64,000 bases of DNA from contig NC_134112.1 in NCBI RefSeq assembly GCF_040939455.1, positions 65,985,001-66,049,000 on the forward strand, given 5' to 3'. The DNA is from Microcebus murinus. Its lineage: Eukaryota; Chordata; Mammalia; Primates; Cheirogaleidae. A program made the position numbers and the translations under genes. The first letter of the stretch is position 1; each line of letters begins with the position of its first letter. The notes beneath the pieces are model-generated. The model saw only the letters and a list, made by a program, of their open reading frames with translations. It searched no databases and had not been told where the DNA came from. Below are positions 11,885 through 24,575 of this stretch, piece by piece.

Positions 11885-12110
11885 TTAGAGCCAGATCAAC
11901 ACTGGATTCCCATCTTGGTCCTACCACTTACTAGCTCTGTGACCCTGGGCAAATCATTTAACTTCTGGGAGGCTCAGTCTTCCCACCTGTATCATAGGGA
12001 TGGCACATACTTTTAGATTAGTATTGCTGGGAAGATTAATTGATATGACATATGTAAAGCATTTAGTACCATGTCTGATACATGGGAGGTATTAAATAAA
12101 TAGTGGCTGC
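11885..12110 (+). mobile_element. MIR SINE
   Basis: Reads 'ccaccttactagctctgtga'-like text ('cttactagctctgtgaccct', 'gggcaaatcatttaacttct', 'catgtctgatacatgggagg', 'tattaaataaatagtggctg'), a near-complete MIR body and tail. This is an old insertion common to mammals. Confidence 0.9.
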
Positions 12111-13256
12111 AATTACCGTCATTGCCATCATCATCACTATAATTTTATTGACTAGAGCTGCTCCTCGGAAGTTGCCAGTACATAGCACCATAATGTCACG
12201 AAGGACAAGCAGGTATTAGGGGCCCAACTATTGTTTGTTGTGCTCTACTATGGAGTTAATTGTGGGGGAAAGTCAGACTGATTGGATGAGTATGGGAGAA
12301 TTCCATAGGAGAGAAAGCAACACTTTAACAAACCTCAATACTTTTCTTTAGAAGAGAAAATTAGAAGTAATGAGAAACCACAAATTCAGATATTAAAAGT
12401 CTAAAATATTTAAATTATCTTATCCATTAGACATATGTCAGGCCATCATATGATTTCAGCAATTTGATCCCATTTAGGAGGTTTAATGACCTTACTTTAA
12501 AAATCATATAAAAATTAAATTCAATAAAATTAATGTATACTCATATCTACCTAACTTAATGAGAAAAATTAGGTTTGGTTGTAAAGGTCTCCAAAATTGA
12601 TTTAAAGTATATGTGGCTGCTGCAAGAAAATGGAGGAGATGTAAAAAACCTCTTGATCTTGGGAAGAGCTAGGCCCTTAAATTTAGAGACTAAACGAGAG
12701 CTAAGGGAAATCCATTTCTTTAATTATAACCTCATCAAAAGTATGTTAATCAAATGATAGCAGTACATGAAGGATTTAGATCTTTAAATGCCAAAATACA
12801 GGATTAATACATATAATCACAGGATTCTTCAGTAACAATTTGTGTGAAGATGATATCTGTTGGTGATCAAACAAGAGCTATAAAAAAACTTTTTAAAGAG
12901 AGAAGTAAAATCCATCTGTCATTTGTTTCATTTATTATTAATACAAGGATATTGAATATCCAGATGATAAAGCAATGTAATCCCCTACAATGTAAATTTC
13001 AATTAGATTAGAAATGTTTAACTGTCATTCAGTTAGAAACTAAACAGCCAGAGATTTAAAGAGATACTGCAGGCTGACACCGTGGTGATGACTTCAGAGA
13101 ATAAACCATGACACAATCAATCAGTGATTCGAGCTTGAAAATCAAAAGAGAAATCTCAGAAGCACCCATGTTTTGCAACTGGATGACGAGTATATGAATA
13201 TAAGTGAGCAAACATAACTTATCAGCTGAATTTTGAATATTATAAAATATGAAATC
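12111..13256. other. AT-rich unique sequence, nothing recognised
   Basis: No gene or repeat family is recognised. Confidence 0.5.
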
Positions 13257-13613
13257 AAGAATAAATGAGGCCGGGCGCTGTGGCTCACGCCTGTAATCCT
13301 AGCTCTTGGGAGGCCGAGGCGGGCGGATTGCTCAAGGTCAGGAGTTCAAAACCAGCCTGAGCGAGACCCCGTCTCTACTATAAATACAAAGAAATTAATT
13401 GGCCAACTGATATATATATAAAAAATTAGCCGGGCATGGTGGCGCATGCCTGTAGTCCCAGCTACTCGGGAGGCTGAGGCAGAAGGATCACTCGAGCCCA
13501 GGAGTTTGAGGTTGCTGTGAGCTAGGCTGACGCCACGGCACTCACTCTAGCCTGGGCAACAAAGCGAGACTCTGTCTCAAAAAAAAAAAAAAAAAAAAAA
13601 AAAGAATAAATGA
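13257..13613 (+). mobile_element. Lemur-type dimeric Alu SINE with target-site duplication
   Basis: The element runs 13269-13601: left arm from 'ggccgggcgctgtggctcac', linker with 'aaattaattggccaactg', right arm 'gccgggcatggtggcgcatg', 3' arm 'gtgagctaggctgacgccac' and an A-tail of about 24. The perfect 12-bp duplication 'aagaataaatga' flanks it at 13257-13268 and 13602-13613. It is very similar to the copy at 4585, and both retain CpG-rich arms, pointing to recent activity in the lemur lineage. Confidence 0.95.
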
Positions 13614-15985
13614 CTATTAAATATATTCTGTCATGATATAACTCAGAATAAGTTTACATGCTTATTAGTCAATACTTCTGTTAGTTACTTTATTTTTGCA
13701 ATATACCTACAAGGACAACTAACTTATTAAGAAGTAGTAAGTCCCTAAAATGTTTCTCTAATTTTTGTGGTAGAAGAGCTCTATTGAAAACTCTTTCTTC
13801 TGTAGATTTAACTGAATAATACTCTCAGGCATATAAAGACTACATACAGTCATATGTATCTTAGACTATAATACAAGTAGACAAACTTTATAAAAGTATT
13901 TTATTGCTATTAAAACTTCACAGAAAACAAAGGTTTATTTCTTCTTTAGGTTCTAACCTATGGAAATTTAGAATTATGAGGAAAAAAAGGAAGAGATTAT
14001 AAATTGGCTTGAAGCCTGCTTCACATGGTGATAATGGAGTTGATAATGTGGCAATCTCTGAAAAGAAATCACATCTGAGTAGGCAAATAACACAGAAGAA
14101 TGGAGGAAGGGAGTGCAACATGAGGCAAAATAATGCAAGTACAGTGGTTCATTGTGTAATGCAAACAGGGAGGAAAAGTAGCTCATCACTAATCATTCTT
14201 GTGAACCTATGTGTATTGAGACACGTTACATTTGCAAGGACTTCTGGGAAGAGGCTAAGTGAAAATGCAACAATGCTGTCCAATTACTGTTACACTCTGC
14301 ATTATTTTTCTAAAAATCAATAGATTGCAGAACATATTCCCTCTGCATTAATAGATTTCCTGTGATTTCTTTCAATCGATGTTCGAATCACTTAGAATCT
14401 TATTTGTTATATGTTATAACACTTATATGTTAGAATCACTTAGAATCTTATTTGTAAGAAGTCTGATGTTAGATTTATAAAACCTAATATATTTTTGTCA
14501 TTTTTTAAGCAAAATTTTAAAAATACCATTTGATATCTGTTCATGGGTATTCAAAATGTATAAACTATTATTAAAAACATATTTTCCCTTTGAACACAGT
14601 ATAAAAGCACTAACTTCCACATCCTTCATGCAAAAAGAACCCCCCCCAACCAATAAAACAGAAAGTTCAGTGTTCTAAAATTTTCATTTAGTAAAGGGGA
14701 TCCTTGAATCTCGCTTTACCATGAGAAGAGAACTAATGAATTGGGATAAGCTGAATAAAAAATGAAGATGGTCCATAAATAAACAATCTGTCCATCCTCT
14801 AAATCTAGTGTCCACACTATGTCCACTCTCCCTTTAGTAGGAACTGTGGTAAAGGGAAATAACATATAAGAAAACACAAGAATACAAGACAAATTAAAAA
14901 TATTAAATTTCAGATTCCATCTTTCTTTATCTCTCCTGACATTTCCCCCAGTGTTCTTAACTATTCACTATGTATTAGTAGTTTCTGGTAGTTAATAAGC
15001 ATTCACATGTGAATTGAATAAATGATTATTTGATCTGATTTCACATAAAATCAAGGAAATGTGGAATAGAATCAAGTACAAATTTAAGATGATCATGTCC
15101 CAAATAAGATTCCATTAGTCATCTAATGGGATATAATGTATATAAACATGTAGTAATTTGAACACCAAATTACATCTAGTTTACATTGTTCCTATAATAT
15201 AACAGGTAATATATATTAAAGACAAGATTCTAAAATGTTCTTCTGGATTGCAAAATTCTAAAAAAATAGGTACTCAATGTCATGCCAACATATTTACCCT
15301 TCTCACCTTTTTCCATAGCCCATATTATACTAATAAGTATCATATAAGATTATAGATCTTGCAATAGCAGAGCATCTTCTTTTGACCACCTTTACTATCA
15401 ACTACAACTAGAAATTTGGGCAATTTATTTGAGTATTACCAAGGACTTATAAAATCAAGGTTTGGGACATAAGAAAAATGAATGTGTGTATGACATTTGG
15501 CTCATTTTTTTTCTTAAGGTATTTGCCAATGTGAGTGCACAGCTGAGAGACTCAGAAGCTATGAAAAGGTTTGGCAGGCTAAAAAAGGAGGAGGGGTCCT
15601 GGTAAACATTACAGGTTGGTACTCCAAAGGGCTACATCATGAGAGGGTGAAGAAAATGTAGAAATACACATTGGTAGAAGTTAATACTTACCAAATTATT
15701 TCTAATATTATCTCTAAATAGTCTCAAATTATCTCTAAAATTTTTCAAATGTGATTTTTTTTCAAACCAAATTAAAAACATGTAAGTACACAAAATTGCA
15801 AGAATTGACCAAACTTCAAGATAAATATAGACAACAGAAACTGACATACTAGAAATTGAAATAGTGATGTGATTTCAATATATAAACACAGTAAAAACAT
15901 TACTATGTTTAAGAAATAGACAATAAAATGAAGAACTTTTGCAGAAAACTAGGAACTTTAAAAAGAATTGAATAGAAACTAAAGG
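13614..15985. other. AT-rich unique sequence, nothing recognised
   Basis: No gene is supported. The 104-codon plus frame at 14009-14323 and its antisense partners have no recognisable domain. A local 23-bp duplication is listed separately. Confidence 0.5.
14385..14455. repeat. 23-bp perfect direct repeat, 48-bp spacing
   Basis: The segment 'gaatcacttagaatcttatt' + 'tgt' occurs at 14385-14407 and again, unchanged, at 14433-14455. Between them lies 'tatatgttataacacttata', itself locally repetitive. This is most simply a small tandem duplication of about 48 bp with a partly diverged remainder. Confidence 0.9.
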
Positions 15986-15989
15986 ACTG

Positions 15990-16400
15990 AAAAATACAAT
16001 AATTGAAATTAGGAACTTGATGATTTAACAGCCATTTAGACATAACCAAAGAGAGAATTCATGAACTGACAGGTCAGGAAAAAAAAATCCAGATGGAGGC
16101 ATAGAAAAAAAAATAATTAAAAACAGAAGAAAAATGTAAAGGAGACATATCGACAAAGTTAAAGATCTATGTAATTAAAATTAAGAAAGTAGGAAAAATA
16201 GAATGACATAGAAACAAATTTTGAGGAGATAATGGCTAAATTTTTTCCAAAACTGGTGAAAGACATTTAGCTATAGATTTAACAATTACTGAGACTGGCA
16301 AGCAGAATAAATAAAGAAAACCATACCTAAATCTCAGTTCCCTTTTGGAAACAGCATAGCAGCTTGTATATACCAACTCTTCTGCAGATAACAATTATAA
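15990..16400 (+). mobile_element. L1/HAL1 ORF1-derived fragment (first copy)
   Basis: A-rich plus-strand text with 'gaggagataatggctaaatt' followed by 'ttttccaaaactggtgaaag' and 'aagcagaataaataaagaaa'. It resembles the ORF1 part of HAL1/L1M elements where the protein reads MAENFPKL...-like. Many stops and indels interrupt it. The same part of the source element recurs at 17559-17680, so this is a separate insertion or a duplicated piece. Confidence 0.55.
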
Positions 16401-17000
16401 ACTATAGGCATATATTTTAAAACCACTTAAATAATTGTAGAGTAATCAAAGATAGGTCAAAACTGGACTGGGTCAGTCTTTGAAGTAAGGGAATCAAACT
16501 AGGTGAGATATACATTAATCTAGCTTTTCCCCTGAGGATATTCTGTAGTCCACATGACATGAGATGGCTAGGATAACACAGAAAGTAACAAGTCTTATTG
16601 TCTTGAAATGTCAGAAGATAGAATTGGGCTGCCCAGGTGACTGAAAATTGAAGGGGAAATACTAGAAAGGAGAAGCTCTCACATATGTGCACAATCTCTC
16701 CTAAAATCCTTGACTGACCCCTAATGGCACATGGACAGGAGAGATTCCAAGGAGCCCAGGGGATAGCAACAACTTGAAGAGCTGTGAAATCCAAGCAGGC
16801 ATTTCTGTTGTTGCACACCACAAGGGAGATAGATTTTAGATTTGGAATCCTGCCACATTAGAGGGGCTTAATAAACACCTTTGGCTTTCCACTGAAACTC
16901 CAAGACAGCTACATTGTAGGGGAAGGAATGTGTTCCAGGACTAATGGCAAATTCAAAGTAGATGTGCCCTGATAAAGTATAAAACCAAACTACCACACAA
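16400..17000. other. Sequence between two HAL1-like fragments
   Basis: No feature is assigned. The 134-codon minus frame at 16417-16821 shows no domain and no splice context. Confidence 0.4.
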
Positions 17001-17019
17001 ATTCAAGGTGATTTTTTAG

Positions 17020-18130
17020 TAATTTACCTGTTTACCAGAACAAAATCTAATGCTCTTCTCATAAAAACAGCAGAATCAAGAACATCTACAATATATAACC
17101 CAAACTTTCTTGTATATCACTAGACATGCAAAGGCACAGACACAGAAAAGTACAGCCATAATCAAGAGAAATAATAATCAATAGAAATTGATCCTGCAAT
17201 AAACCAGAAAAGTTATCAGAGAAGTTTTTAAGGTAGCTATTATCTATATGGTCAATAAGTTTAAAGGAATGATGGTCATCATATGTGAATAGAAGGAGAA
17301 TCTGAAGAGAGAAATGGAAGCTATAAAAAATCCTTGACTGAAATAAAAAATTCACTGGATAGAGTTAATAGAAGAGAAGTGGCAGAAGACAGAATCAATG
17401 AACTTGAAACAAAACACTATCAACTATCCAATATGAAGTATAAAAAGAAAAAGATTTTAAAAATTGAATAAGTCCTCAGTTACCTATGGTACATATCAAG
17501 CAATTAATATATACATAATTGGAACCCCAGAGGAGAAAAAAATGATGAGAAAAATATTTGAAGAAATGATGGCTTAAAAATAGAGAAATTTGGTATAAAG
17601 CATAAAATTATGCATCCAAAGAACTCAACAAACATCATATTGGGACTATAAAAAGAAAACCTTACCTGGGCACATGACAGTCAAACTGTAGACCAAAGGC
17701 TACAGAAATCATAAAAGCAGACGGAAAAAAGCAGCTTTATTATCATTACAGAAATAAGAAGACTGATTCAAAACAAAGAAACAAAGAAAACTGGAAGATA
17801 ATGGAATGTTATCTTCAAAGTGATAATTACTAAGCTAGAATTATAAACTCATTGAAAATATCTTTTAAGACTAAATACTAATTACTTTCCAATCCAAAAC
17901 TAAGAGAATGAATCATTAGCAGACCCTCATCACAGAAAATTCTTAAGAGAGTTCCTCAGGCAAAAGAAAATTAATTTCAGCTGGAGGCACAAAAATGTAG
18001 GAAAAAATGAACAGTAAATTTTAAAAATATTGACTGTATGAAATAATACATTGTGGAGTTTAAAATATATGTAATTTTTAAAAATGGCAAAGACGGCACA
18101 AAAGGCAGTGATTGCTAAATGAACTTAAAG
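17020..18130 (+). mobile_element. HAL1-type half-LINE with decayed ORF1
   Basis: HAL1 elements are L1 derivatives that keep ORF1 but lack ORF2. Landmarks in order: 'cactagacatgcaaaggcac', 'aatagaaattgatcctgcaa', 'aaggtagctattatctatat', a coiled-coil-coding stretch near 17320-17410 (reads IKNSL-RVNRREVAEDRINELE with gaps), 'attggaaccccagaggagaa', 'gaagaaatgatggct', 'aatcattagcagaccctcat' and 'cttaagagagttcctcaggc'. The single ORF is broken by stops and frameshifts. Ancient and non-functional. Confidence 0.75.
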
Positions 18131-18166
18131 TGATTTGAGGTCCTAACATTGTCTATATTAGGACTA

Positions 18167-18527
18167 TGCTATGGTCTGAATGTTCAGACCCCACCCCCAA
18201 CAAATTCATATGTTGAAATTCAGACCCCTAAGGTGATAGTACTAGGAGCTGGGGGTTTTGGGAGGTGATTAGATTATGAGATGGAGCCCTCAGGAATGGA
18301 ATTGATGCCCTATAAACAGGTCCAAATGAATTTGCTTGCTCTCTTTGCTATGTGAGATTACAGTAAGAAGTCATCTGTCTATGAAGGAAGAGGACCCTCA
18401 CCAGAGAATAAATCTGCTGGCACCTTGATCCTGGACTTCCCAACTTCCAAAACTGTGAGAAATAAATTTCTCTTGTTTATAATCTACCTAATCTATTTTG
18501 TTATAGCAGACTAAATAGACCAAGACA
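18167..18527 (+). mobile_element. ERVL-MaLR (MLT1-like) solo LTR
   Basis: Starts 'tgctatggtctgaatgttca', runs through 'caaattcatatgttgaaatt', 'gggaggtgattagattatga', 'caccttgatcctggacttcc' and 'aactgtgagaaataaatttc' (polyadenylation region), and ends '...caagaca'. Length (~360 bp) and TG...CA ends fit a complete solo LTR. No internal sequence adjoins it. Confidence 0.85.
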
Positions 18528-18940
18528 GAATGTATGTTTTCATTAAGTTATGATTAGAAAATGTAGACTTGTATTTTGATTAAAATTTTCTACATAGCTT
18601 AATATTCAGTGGAATCTTGTAAATATGTAACATTTGCAGATATATTAAATAATTTGTTTTATGTGTATTAGAGTATGTTTTTTAATCTTTATTTTTTCCC
18701 TCTTAGTAATATATAATATATATTAATAGTACATATATGTATATATACAATGTTTGTTTAAGGATAAGGAGTTTGTGATGTGAACATAATAACTACTGCA
18801 CTATGGAAACTGCTAAGGTTAAGGAGTTTGTAAGGAGTATAGGACATATACAGGACATATTAGTAAAGCTTGGATCATTGTAGTTTTACTTGATAGGTCT
18901 GTAATACTTGTCCATTGCTGTTTATTAAAAATAAAAATAA

Positions 18941-19073
18941 GGCTGAGCACGGTGGCTCATACCTGTATTCCTAGCGCTTTGGGAGGCAAAGGTGGGAGGA
19001 TTGCTTGAGGTCAGGAGTTTGAGATCAGCCTAAGCAAGAGCCAGACCCTGTCTCAATCAATCAATCAATAAAA
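18941..19073 (+). mobile_element. Alu-related monomer with (ATCA)n tail
   Basis: 'ggctgagcacggtggctcat' through 'cagaccctgtctcaatcaat' is one Alu arm only. Its tail has become (TCAA)n at about 19053-19070. Flanking A-rich text 'attaaaaataaa' / 'attaaataaa' may be a degraded target-site duplication. Confidence 0.85.
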
Positions 19074-19814
19074 CATTAAATAAATCGTTCAAGATAGAGT
19101 ATATTTCTAGGAGCAACCAAGGCTACTCTGGTTCTAAGTGGAGTTGTAGAGATGAGATATAGACCTTGCACACATAGTTAGCCATTGCTTTGGTCCCAGA
19201 TTCAGGAAAGATATCTACTAGCACCTGAGTTATGGCAACTGGAGTTAAAAAGCTACCCTTTCAGCTTGAAACTCTCTAGCTCCAGAACTGAGACTCCTGA
19301 TTTCTGAACAGCAGCATAGATAGATCAGCAATCAAATTCAAGTGATAATAAAGACACTGATAGGCACTGAAAAAATTTCTGCATTGTATATTTTTAAAAA
19401 TCATGTCATAAGAACTTGAAAGAAATTATTTCCATAATGTTACTACTTAAAAAATAGGAGAACTGTAGAAACCAAGTATTTTCTCTCCTTAATGTGCTAA
19501 AATAGTATGTTACATCTACTATTTAAGAAAAGGCAAGATAAAAAAGAATATAAATGAAATATGTAAGAAAATAAGTAAAATTAATGTTGGAAATAGTAAA
19601 ATACATATTCATATTATAGAAAACCAAATTAGTTATAGGAAAGATAAATTTGACAAACATTTCCAGAATGCAGAATAAATTATGAAACAAAGAAACAAAA
19701 ATAATTTAGAAGAGGATTACAGACATGGAATAAGGAAGTAAAAGATCCAAAAATGTGAACAGTGAGAAAAGTTCAAAGAGAGTAACTAAATAGAACAGAA
19801 CTGCAGTACAAGAA
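19074..19814. other. AT-rich unique sequence, nothing recognised
   Basis: No gene or repeat is recognised. Confidence 0.5.
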
Positions 19815-20120
19815 AGAAGAGAGAATGTGATCTGAGAGTGATGATAGTGATGAGGATACATCAGACATTCTTCTAGCAATTGGAATACAGTTCTGAATAA
19901 CACGAATTACATACATTTTACATTCCAGTTGGTACATAAATCAACAAATAATGTAGTATAATGACAGTGAGAATACTATTAAGGAAATGTAGTAGTATGG
20001 GGGAGAGAAAGTAACAAAGTGGTGGTGGCTGCTTTGGGAAGAATGACCAAAGACACCCCATGAGGAGGCTATTTGGAGGACAGACCTGAATGATGTCATG
20101 GGTGTGAACTAGGAAAGGAG
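19815..20120 (-). mobile_element. L2-like LINE fragment, antisense
   Basis: The plus strand reads 'ctgaataacacgaattacat', 'tacattccagttggtacata', 'aaatcaacaaataatg' and 'tttggaggacagacctgaat', a degraded form of the complement of an L2 3' end. Divergence is high. Confidence 0.5.
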
Positions 20121-20600
20121 TGAGGAAAATGTAGATATTCTTATTCTTGGACTAGTATTATTTGAAGGTGAAATTTTAAAAAACAATTCTACTTATGATT
20201 ATAGTTGATTATTTGATTAAGAATGTTGGGAGTAAGCAGTGTAAGTTAACTAAGGATACCGAAATACTTTCCAAGGTCCATTTTCAAAGGCCAGTATACA
20301 CCCTCTCCCAAAAATATTTTCCAGTGAAGTTCTATATCTATAGTGTAATTTAAAATTAAAAAAATTTGAATTTTGACCATTTGAATTCTGAAACTATGTT
20401 AAAGACAAAAGCGAGATGCTAATTTGGTAGTAAAATTCTTTTAAGTTTAAAAGTTCTTCCATATATAACAAATTTTTATGGATTTGTTAAAATTGTTTTA
20501 TATGGCTTTTGCAAAAAGTGAAAAAAAATAATCATAGATCTCAATCTTTCTGGTGTACAATCACTATTTTACATCCTACAAATTAAATATATAAAACATG
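20121..20600. other. AT-rich unique sequence, nothing recognised
   Basis: No gene or repeat is recognised. Confidence 0.5.
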
Positions 20601-20738
20601 GGCTGGGTATGATGGCTTATGCCTGTAATCCTAGCACTCCGGGGGGCAAAGCTTAGAGGGTCACATGAGCTCAGCATTTGAGACCAGCCAGAGCAAGAGT
20701 AAGACCCCATGTCTACAAAATAAATAAATATTAAAACT
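20601..20738 (+). mobile_element. Alu-related monomer, diverged
   Basis: 'ggctgggtatgatggcttat', 'gcctgtaatcctagcactcc' and 'gagaccagccagagcaagag' mark a single Alu arm with a (AAAT)n-like tail. It lacks the second arm and is more diverged than the dimers, so it is an old monomer. Confidence 0.8.
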
Positions 20739-20879
20739 TAATACACACCCCCTTAACAGTTCATTGGCAGTAATGTTAAGAGTAGAAACAATTAAAGTGA
20801 CTCAAATCATTTTATATACATTATTTTTAATTCACAGTGGGGCAACTCTATTCATCCTGTAGAAGGCTCTGCCCAGGCA

Positions 20880-21365
20880 TGTCTCTGGTGAAGACTCCCC
20901 AACCCCCATTTTTGCAGGTGGAATTAGATTCATAGCCCTTTCTTTTCCCACAGTACCTACTCCATGCCCTATATCTACTGTTAAATTGTATGATAATTGT
21001 TTTCATCTTTATTAGTTCCCCTGACCTCTCTACTAGTAGACAATGAGAATTTTTTATTTGCCTTGATTATTCAATCCTTAACACAGTGCCTAGCATTCAT
21101 ACATTGATTAGACAGAATTTTACTGTCAATTATATGCAATCATATTACCAAGTTGAACAAGATAAACCCTCTCCTAGACTAGACTAGTTCACAGTCTCTT
21201 AGGAGAGATAATACGTACATGAATAATTCCCATGCAGTGGTTGATGCACTTGTAAATGTATCCAACAGGTAGCACAGGGATTAACTCTGCCTGGACCTAG
21301 TTTTCTAAGGAAATAATGAGTATTCAACAAGCCTTGGGGGCATAGGAGCTGCCCACTGAGATGGT
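20880..21365. mobile_element. L2 / L2-like relics
   Basis: Plus-strand text 'actagtagacaatgagaatt' ... 'cttaacacagtgcctagcat' resembles an L2 3' end. It is followed from about 21110 by text resembling the complement of another L2 end. Boundaries are vague. Confidence 0.45.
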
Positions 21366-21539
21366 CAGAACAGGGTTAGTGGCATTGGGCCTAGTAGGGT
21401 CCTGCAGCTGGGTGTGAGGCAAGAAAAAAGAAAGAATCCCTCACAGGTGAGAACTGGAAATCTGCTGAGGGGGACAATCTCTGTTCTCACTGAGGGGCAG
21501 GAGATCCCAAGAGGAGGGATATTGAAATGTGAGTTAGGA

Positions 21540-23733
21540 GAGAAAAGATGGCTGACCACAGAGACTAGCTGCCAGATCATCTCAGAAAGAAGAAAAAGTT
21601 TTAAATTGAAAATTAAAAAAAACTAACTAATAAACATAGATAGGGTGTAATTCTGAGGGAAAAGTGCCAGAACCTATGAGAGATTCCATGGGAAGAAGAT
21701 GCAGAGCAGAACAAGAAGGAGCAAGATATCAGTAGAGGTCAACTGAGAGGCTTGGAGTCCAGTGAAAGGGTAGGTGTAATGGTTTGTTCCTTTCTCCCTC
21801 ACATCTCTGGCAGTCAGCAGGCTCCTGAGCTACTGGAGAGTCTTTGTACCCTCATGAGCACAAAAACTGTTGTTGGCAGTGAACTGGGAGCTTCTTGAGG
21901 ACAAAGCACCAGCTGACAGCCCCCTAGGGCACTTCCTGTCACCACAGACCTGAGAAAAGACAGTAGGTGCCATATCACTTCTCCACCAATCGTGTGGCCT
22001 TAGCCCTCCCTAGGGAGCTTCAGCCCCTCATTTTTTGTCTTGCTTACTCCCACACAAACATTTCCCACCTCAGGCCCAGACTGAAGGAGCCACAGGGGGC
22101 AGCAGATCCTGGGGGATCTGCCTGACCTCCAAATCTGGACATTCTGGGCAGGCTGCTTTCCAAATAGAGGGACAGAGATGACCAAAGTGCTAGCTTTGCT
22201 CCATCCAAACTCTTTTCCTCTCCCACCCATGACTACCAAGAGAGATGACTGAGTCAGGGCTCTCAGGAGCTGCTGCTTCCCCTGTGTTGGTGCATACAGT
22301 ACACTGGGGCTTCCAAAGAGAGAGAGGCTTAAACCTTACCTCTTAAATACCTGCATGAACTAAGGGGTGCTCAGACGGTGAGCTCCCTGATCACTGTCCC
22401 TTCCCATTGCTGCTCACTCAGCTGTTCCATCAGAGCAGGGCAAACCCCAAAGTGGAGGGACATCAAACCTGCTTGAACATCCAATAGGCAACTTCAGACC
22501 ATCATGCTTCTCCCTGGCATGATCAGGAATTGATCTTCAGGAACCTGGGGACAGGCCTGAAGGCCAGATCCCGTTCCCCAGGACTCAATCATGTTGCTCA
22601 AGGGCATGGAGGGGAGATATGTGAACTAATCTTGGGAGGTGAGGGAGCTTATGTGTGGAAAACTGGAAAAAGAGTGTAGTGTGGGACCCGGCTGCAGCAC
22701 ACTCATAGAGTACCCCTCCAACCCCAAGAAGGCCATGCTCTCAGCCAGAGTCGAATCCCAGACAGGGAAACTCCTAGTCTGCAGTCCCATTACTGGAGAG
22801 CTCAGCTAGTTTGAGCTCCTGGCCTGCTTGCAGACACTGGAGGGAAACTATGAAGCAAGGAAAGGAGAAGAACAAAACCCAAACCTGCCAGCCAGATTGT
22901 GAATTTCAGATGGCCCCTGCTTCCACAAGCAGACTTTCTGGCTGGGTAGGGCCACTTCAGCCCCTCCCTGACAGCTTCCCAAAGAAGCTAGGAGCAGATC
23001 TTTGACCACTGTCAAAACATCTACCTTATCAGCTTTTGTAGAGCCTGAAGGCAAGCACACCTAACCCACTCCTGCCCAGCCTCCCTCCCTAACCTGCCTA
23101 TGCTGTGGCAGAGAATAAGGACTAACTTAGAAGTTCCAGGGCACCACCCAGAACCTGAAACATTAAAGTGCTTCCCCCCTTGAGAGGCTAGAACTGCTCA
23201 CAAGTCCCAAAAACAACACTTCAGCTTGTTCCTTCTGGCAAACAATACCTACTGACAGGGAGGTCAATTTGCACAGCCCTTTACAGCATTTGCTAACTCA
23301 GTCATACAAGGAGTGGTTGGTTCTTACCCACAAGCACCATCCACTGTCTCAGAGATTAAAATGAGTGAGCCAATACAATTCACACTGATAGGAAAACCAC
23401 AGGGCTGGGGAAAGAGAAAGGATTTCAGACACCTCCATCCTACCTTATTAAAGATAGACATGGAATCTGACCACTGCTACAGCCTACAAATAATGAGCAA
23501 CTGAAAAAACCACCAAGTAAGGATATATATAACCAAGGCATCTATCCAAAAACTAGACTGCCATCAAAACACCCACAAGCAAAGCCAAAGCTTCTTACCT
23601 AACATATGCTACAGACACTCTTTTAAAACTGAGGGGGTGGGTGGGAAGCCCCAATTAAACAAAAGAAAATCCAAAAATAAGAAGTGACAGCTGCCCCAGA
23701 TGAGAAGGAATCAGGAAAAGAACTCTGGAAGTA
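21540..23733 (+). promoter_or_regulatory. L1 5' UTR (ancestral internal promoter)
   Basis: This is the GC-richer leader of the L1. Near 21553 'aagatggctgacc' resembles the YY1-type CAAGATGGCNGN motif usual at L1 starts. Farther on, 'cagacagggaaactcctagt' and 'aaagtgcttccccccttgag' fit an old L1 5' UTR. Short frames on both strands (for example minus 22000-22239 and 22848-23060) are chance. Promoter activity today is unlikely but not excluded. Confidence 0.6.
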
Positions 23734-24575
23734 TGAAAAATCAGAGTGAAAGGACACACCTCAAAGTAAACACCAGCTCTCTAGCATGGATACTAACCAA
23801 AATGAAAATACTGAAAGGACACATGAAGAATTCAAAATATGGACTGTAAGGAAGATTAGTGATATCCAAGAGAAAATGGAAAACCAACTCAAAACCAGAA
23901 AAAACAATTCAGGTAATTAATGAAAAATACACTAAAGAGATTGAGATATTAAAAAAAACTAAATAGAGCTTCTAGAAATGAAAAATATCATTTATGAAAA
24001 TATAAGACACCCTGGAAAGTCTTAAGAATACATTAGACAAGGCAGAAGAAAAAATCGCAGAACTTGAAGGCAACTCTTTTGAATTAAATCAGTCAGTCAA
24101 CAATAAAGAACAGAGAATTAAGAATAATGAACAAAGCCTACAAGAAATATGGGATTATGTAAAATAGACAAATATAATAATCATAGGCATCCCTGAGAAT
24201 GAAGAAGAGAACACACATGGGTTATAAAACCTATTTGAGGGAATAATTGAGGAAAACTTCCCTGGTCTTGCTAGAGATTTAGACATCAGGTACAAGCAGC
24301 TCAATGAACACCTGAGGAATTCAGTGCAAAGAGGCAATTACCAAGACACATAGTCATCAGACTAGCCAAAGTCAACACAAACCTGAGAGCCATGAGGTGA
24401 AAACATCAAGTAACTTACAAAGGAAAACCCATCAGACTAACTGCAAAGGAAAATCCATCAGACTAGAATTTTGTATGATGCAAAACTAAGTTTTATATAT
24501 GAAGAAGAAACAAAGACCTTTCCAGGCAAGCAAACACTGATAGAATTTGTCAAGGTCAGACCTTCCCTGCAGGAA
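23734..24575 (+). pseudogene. L1 ORF1 relic (ORF1p, RNA-binding chaperone)
   Basis: ORF1p is the trimeric RNA-binding protein that coats L1 RNA in the cytoplasmic particle. Recognisable pieces in shifting frames include NENTERTHEEFKIWTVRKI-like text near 23800, a coiled-coil-like AEEKIAELEGNSFELNQS near 24040, 'ataataatcataggcatccc' (the IIGIPE motif at the start of the RRM region) near 24170, and the C-terminal region to about 24575. Several in-frame stops and frameshifts separate them. The minus-strand frame at 24155-24337 is a shadow. Confidence 0.75.

Noticed and set aside
16417..16821. 134-codon minus-strand ORF between HAL1-like fragments
   Set aside because: No domain, no splice sites, flanked on both sides by dead retroelements.
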